Of a stretch of DNA of 64,000 bases, positions 60,760 through 64,000 are shown in pieces. Location of the stretch: assembly GCF_037892425.1 (NCBI RefSeq), contig NZ_JBBKTT010000001.1, positions 3,162,001 through 3,226,000 on the forward strand, written 5' to 3'. Numbering within the stretch: position 1 is the first letter of the stretch; the number at the start of each line of letters is the position of its first letter. The notes under the pieces are model-generated. The model ran no database searches, had not been told where the DNA came from, and saw nothing but the letters and a program-made list of their open reading frames with translations. Position numbers and translations under genes: made by a program. This stretch comes from Lacibacter sp. H375. Lineage in GTDB: Bacteria > Bacteroidota > Bacteroidia > Chitinophagales > Chitinophagaceae.

Positions 60760-61776
60760 ATGCGTTCAATTATTCTTGCTTCTTTTATTCTCGTATTATT
60801 TTCCTGCCAGGAAAAATCAACTGCTCCAACGGTTGCTGATTATTTCAGTTACGGCGATACCGGCATACAATCCGCAGGCATAAAAATGATCCCCATTAAA
60901 ACACCTGTTGGTGAATTCAAAGTATGGACCAAGCGATTTGGTAACAATCCACGCATCAAAATATTATTACTGCATGGTGGTCCGGCAATGACGCATGAAT
61001 ACATGGAATGTTTTGAAAGTTTTTTTCCAAAGGAAGGATTTGAGTTTTATGAATACGATCAACTGGGTTCATATTATAGTGATCAACCTAAAGACAGCAG
61101 CCTCTGGACAACTGAACGATTTGTTGAAGAAGTTGAGCAAGTGCGTCAGTCGATTGGAGCAGACAGCAGTAACTTTTATGTGCTTGGCAATTCTTGGGGC
61201 GGCATCCTTGCTATGGAATATGCACTCAGGTATCAACAACATTTAAAGGGATTGCTGGTGGCAAATATGATGGCCAGCGCTCCGGAATATGGAAAGTATG
61301 CGCAGGAAGTATTGGCAAAACAAATGGATTCTTCTGTACTTGCAGAGATAAGAGCCATTGAAGCAAAAAAAGATTTTTCCAATCCACGTTACATGGAATT
61401 GTTACTGCCGAATTTTTACAAACAACATTTGTGCAGATTAGAAGAATGGCCGGATGGATTTAACCGTACCATGAAACATGTGAACGGTGAAATTTACACG
61501 ATGATGCAGGGGCCTAGTGAGTTTGGCGTAGGCGGCCGCTTGGCAAACTGGGATATTAAAGCAAGATTAAAAGAAATAAAAGTACCCACGCTCATGATCG
61601 GTGCAAAGCATGATACTATGGATCCCGCTGCAATGGAAGAACAAAGTAAACTGGTGCAGAAAGGTCGCTATCTATACTGTCCTAACGGAAGTCATTTGGC
61701 CATGTGGGACGATCAGCAGGTGTTCATGACTGGGGTGATCGATTTTATTAAGGATGTGGATGAAGGAAGATTTTAA
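60760..61776 (+). CDS. Proline iminopeptidase-like lipoprotein
   Basis: A 338-residue lipoprotein with lipobox L-F-S-C16. An alpha/beta hydrolase with H-G-G-P oxyanion motif near 70, nucleophile G-N-S-W-G-G near 146 (Ser), acid in G-A-K-H-D-T (about 287) and His in N-G-S-H-L-A (about 314). S33 enzymes cleave N-terminal proline from peptides. The lipid anchor implies action at the envelope. It follows a peptide-type permease, which fits extracellular peptide use (inference). Confidence 0.87.
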   Translation: MRSIILASFILVLFSCQEKSTAPTVADYFSYGDTGIQSAGIKMIPIKTPVGEFKVWTKRFGNNPRIKILLLHGGPAMTHEYMECFESFFPKEGFEFYEYDQLGSYYSDQPKDSSLWTTERFVEEVEQVRQSIGADSSNFYVLGNSWGGILAMEYALRYQQHLKGLLVANMMASAPEYGKYAQEVLAKQMDSSVLAEIRAIEAKKDFSNPRYMELLLPNFYKQHLCRLEEWPDGFNRTMKHVNGEIYTMMQGPSEFGVGGRLANWDIKARLKEIKVPTLMIGAKHDTMDPAAMEEQSKLVQKGRYLYCPNGSHLAMWDDQQVFMTGVIDFIKDVDEGRF

Positions 61777-61793
61777 ATGTTTCATAAAAAAAC

Positions 61794-61822
61794 AAGAGCT
61801 ACCTGGAAAGGCGGCTCTTTCA
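61794..61822. terminator. Hairpin after iminopeptidase gene
   Basis: AAGAGC and GCTCTT flank an inner CCT/AGG pairing with a T-run after. It lies between the iminopeptidase gene and the convergent coiled-coil gene. Confidence 0.55.
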
Positions 61823-61871
61823 ACGATTAACAGCTGACCGAATTTGCACAGCCAGTATTTTTAAGATGGAC

Positions 61872-62252
61872 TCACATCCATTTTACGAGATAGAGTTTAA
61901 ACTCATCTCTCAATTCATTTATTACTTTTTCAAAGCTTTCAAATTCTTCTTTAATTTTTGTGTGTTCTGCCACCTGTTGAGATTCAACACGGCCTACATG
62001 TTCCTTTATATCGAGCATAGCTTTGTGAGCGTGCTCATTAATATTGTGACGTAGTTCATCGATGGTATTTCGCTGGATGATAAATTGATTTTGAAAATGC
62101 TCAACACCTTTCATCGCATCAAGCCCCGTGTTCTTTTGTGCAACTTCTGCCAGGCGGTTTTCGAGAATATCAAGTTCATTATCGTAAAAGTCAATTGCCT
62201 TTAACCAATCCTGGTGTTCGGCAACAAGATGTGGGACTGCTGTATAACTCAT
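61872..62252 (-). CDS. Small coiled-coil protein, paralogue of 26585-26962
   Basis: A 126-residue helical, highly charged protein with no signal peptide. It shares H-F-Q-N-Q-F-I-I-Q and I-N-E-L-R-D-E-F with the paralogue 35 kb away. Both keep the spacing between these blocks. No known family is recognised. Confidence 0.7.
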   Translation of the reverse strand: MSYTAVPHLVAEHQDWLKAIDFYDNELDILENRLAEVAQKNTGLDAMKGVEHFQNQFIIQRNTIDELRHNINEHAHKAMLDIKEHVGRVESQQVAEHTKIKEEFESFEKVINELRDEFKLYLVKWM

Positions 62253-62403
62253 GGTATTCAGTTTTTATGTGTTTCTGAAGCATGTTAACATGCCAAAGTT
62301 TCCTGAATGCAGCCAAATAAAACATGATGGGAGTCAGCAAAAAGAATGAGAGTTTTCAGGATTGGTTTCAATACGCTGAGGTGTGGGCCGATTGGGCATT
62401 ACC

Positions 62404-62685
62404 TCACTTAATAATCACTTCTTTCACCGCATGTTCATTAAACAGTTCGTTAATGCGGTTGCGGATTTTTTCTTTCTGATATAATAATTCCTGTTTAAGG
62501 GGAGCTACTGTTGTAGTGATGATAAGCTGCTGATTAATGAGTTTAATATCATCCGTGTATTTAGCAATGGTGTTGCCCATTAGTTCAGCCCAAACATCTT
62601 TAATTTCCAGAGCACGCACCCGTTGTTTGAGTTTGCTTTGCTTGAGAAACTGTTCCATTGCTTCCTGTATGCTCATTTCAGCCAT
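62404..62685 (-). CDS. DUF721 (DciA-like) protein
   Basis: A 93-residue protein of the DUF721 family (A-M-E-Q-F-L, then W-x-E-L-M-G-N-T-I-A, then I-x-x-x-x-V-A-P-L-K-Q-E-L-L). DciA is the ancestral loader of the replicative helicase DnaB in bacteria without DnaC or DnaI. It lies next to recF, as is common in many phyla. An upstream in-frame Met would add 38 residues coded by the heptamer tract, so the chosen MAEMSI start is preferred. Confidence 0.82.
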   Translation of the reverse strand: MAEMSIQEAMEQFLKQSKLKQRVRALEIKDVWAELMGNTIAKYTDDIKLINQQLIITTTVAPLKQELLYQKEKIRNRINELFNEHAVKEVIIK

Positions 62686-62710
62686 GTTGCGAAGATAGTT
62701 AATGGAATTG

Positions 62711-62808
62711 GCAATGCGCAATAAGCAATATTCAATAGGCAATAAGAAATAGTAAAATGGTAAGTCTGAAGTTATGATTTGCAAATTGCGCATTGTCAAT
62801 TGCCTAAT
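62711..62808. repeat. Two heptamer tracts between DUF721 and recF
   Basis: 62711-62766: eight units of GCAATAA/GCAATAT/TCAATAG type. 62781-62808: four units (GCAAATT, GCGCATT, GTCAATT, GCCTAAT). The two families are loosely complementary and could pair. Confidence 0.7.
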
Positions 62809-62810
62809 GA

Positions 62811-63893
62811 TTATGTCAATTCAATCAGCTGCACCTTCTTACCCAGTGCTTCAAACGCACTGACAATCCGATCGGGGTGAGGGTCCGTTAGAAATACCTG
62901 CCCGCCAAATTTTGTGCATACATAGTCTAATAAATTGTGCATGCGCACTGCATCTAGTTTTTCAAATACATCATCTAACAAAAGGATTGGAGCAAAACCT
63001 TTCTGTTGTTTTAATACTTCAGCTTCTGCAAGCTTTAAACTGAAGAGTAAACTTTTCCGTTGTCCTTGTGATGCTGTTTGTTTAAACCCTTCATCATTCA
63101 ATGAAAACAGCAGATCGTCTTTATGAATACCGGTGGTGCTTCGTTGCAACAGGTGATCTTTTTCTCTCGATTGCTGCAACAAACTTTCAAATGATTGTTC
63201 TAGCAGTTTACTTTCATAACTCACTTTTACGGGCTCTGCTTTACCTGCAATGGTTTGATAAAACTGTAACACCTGCTCATTAAAGCCCGGTAAAAAGTTT
63301 TTCCGTGTAGTGTGAATATAATTTCCGGCATTGAGTAATTGTTCATCCAGCACTTCAAGCAACGCATCATTTCTTGTTTGCGTTTGTGCACAGTTCTTTA
63401 AAAAGCTATTTCGCTGCTGAATGATTTTATTATAAACGATCAGCTGCTGCAAATAGGTTGCATCTAACTGCGAAAGCATTGAATCTAAAAACAAACGCCG
63501 TTCTTCACTACCGCCAATGATCAGCTCCACATCATCGGGCGCAATTACCACACAGGGATATTTGCCGATATGCTGAGAAAACTTTTCGTAGGGTACTGCA
63601 TTGCAAGTGATCTCCTTTTTCCCGGTTTCACGCAACACAATATTGATGACCGTTTCGTCTGTTCCTTCCTTCATCTGCCCTTCGATCCTGAAACCTTGCA
63701 GGCCATGCTGCACGTTTGCGCCATCATTACCGGAGAAGTAGCTTTTCGTAAAACAGAGATAATGAATAGCATCGAGGAGATTTGTTTTGCCGATCCCGTT
63801 TGCTCCGGTTACAGCCACGATCATTTCATCAAACGCAAAACGCTGATGGGTATAATTTTTGAACTGTGTAATACTGACTGACCGCAGGAACAT
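62811..63893 (-). CDS. recF: DNA replication and repair protein RecF
   Basis: A 360-residue SMC-like ATPase. Walker A is G-A-N-G-I-G-K-T near 32, the ABC signature is near 275 (S-Q-G-Q-R-K-S), and Walker B is L-L-L-D-D-V near 305. RecF loads RecA on gapped DNA with RecO and RecR. The length is normal. The start Met 3 codons after an alternative upstream Met is preferred. Confidence 0.9.
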   Translation of the reverse strand: MFLRSVSITQFKNYTHQRFAFDEMIVAVTGANGIGKTNLLDAIHYLCFTKSYFSGNDGANVQHGLQGFRIEGQMKEGTDETVINIVLRETGKKEITCNAVPYEKFSQHIGKYPCVVIAPDDVELIIGGSEERRLFLDSMLSQLDATYLQQLIVYNKIIQQRNSFLKNCAQTQTRNDALLEVLDEQLLNAGNYIHTTRKNFLPGFNEQVLQFYQTIAGKAEPVKVSYESKLLEQSFESLLQQSREKDHLLQRSTTGIHKDDLLFSLNDEGFKQTASQGQRKSLLFSLKLAEAEVLKQQKGFAPILLLDDVFEKLDAVRMHNLLDYVCTKFGGQVFLTDPHPDRIVSAFEALGKKVQLIELT

Positions 63894-64000
63894 GGGCTGC
63901 AAGATAAGAAGAGGATGGATGTGATGAAGTTTTTTGCCATGAGCTCTTTCGTTATTGAAACTTCATTTTAATCGCCGTTTTTATTTGTAACTTGTACAAC

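Noticed and set aside
1-64000. tRNA, rRNA and known riboswitch genes
   Set aside because: No cloverleaf, conserved rRNA segment or recognised riboswitch pattern was seen by reading; a covariance-model scan would be decisive.

Overview
The window is about 64 kb of AT-rich chromosome from a Bacteroidota bacterium, most likely family Chitinophagaceae (inference). Evidence: protein families typical of that phylum (BT_3928-like DoxX protein, DUF1599, DUF3857 transglutaminase pair, DUF4382 lipoprotein, OmpA with thrombospondin type 3 repeats, YpdA), many lipoproteins whose lipobox is followed by little charge, -7 boxes of the form TAnnTTTG, and few Shine-Dalgarno sequences. No rRNA, tRNA, CRISPR array or insertion sequence was recognised.

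Layout. 1-10.8 kb is core genome: end of coaD, a hotdog thioesterase, a Ca2+ P-type ATPase, small conserved proteins, a fasciclin protein, hutI-hutG for histidine degradation, a TPR protein, a cysteine-cluster protein. 10.75-23.9 kb is an accessory island. A 44-bp tandem repeat precedes a tyrosine recombinase. The recombinase is followed by ten single-gene cassettes, all on the plus strand, each closed by a palindromic site of 193-200 bp. 23.9-44.8 kb returns to core genes: BON/SH3 proteins, OmpA, EF-G-like GTPase, a stress cluster with a YciE-type ferritin-like protein, an MHS-family transporter, dodecin, two signalling proteins, CvpA-CAP fusion, M28 peptidase, YpdA, an RNA methyltransferase and a DbpA-like helicase. 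44.8-64 kb holds thiolase, a methyltransferase, GNAT, a transglutaminase pair, ndk, nrnA-like, FKBP lipoprotein, folP, DUF1599, a DoxX protein, a lone OppB-type permease, an iminopeptidase, a DciA-like protein and recF.

The main discovery is the island. The ten sites behave like integron attC sites. Each has a left core ending in AAC and nine of the ten (not the last) a right core beginning with G (usually GTTR), with long imperfect inverted arms between. The left core of each site is the reverse complement of the right core of the previous site, which is what cassettes inserted as circles must give. The match is exact (7 to 10 bp) for nine of ten junctions. The recombinase has the full R-K-H-R-H-Y set but XerCD-like spacing and so lacks the insertion that defines IntI. 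It is also transcribed towards the array rather than away from it. The cargo is mostly lipoproteins and secreted proteins (seven of ten), plus three cytosolic proteins of unknown function. This looks like an unusual chromosomal integron or integron-like system of Bacteroidota.

A second genome-wide feature is low-complexity intergenic DNA with an exact 7-bp period at nine places between 10.0 and 62.8 kb.
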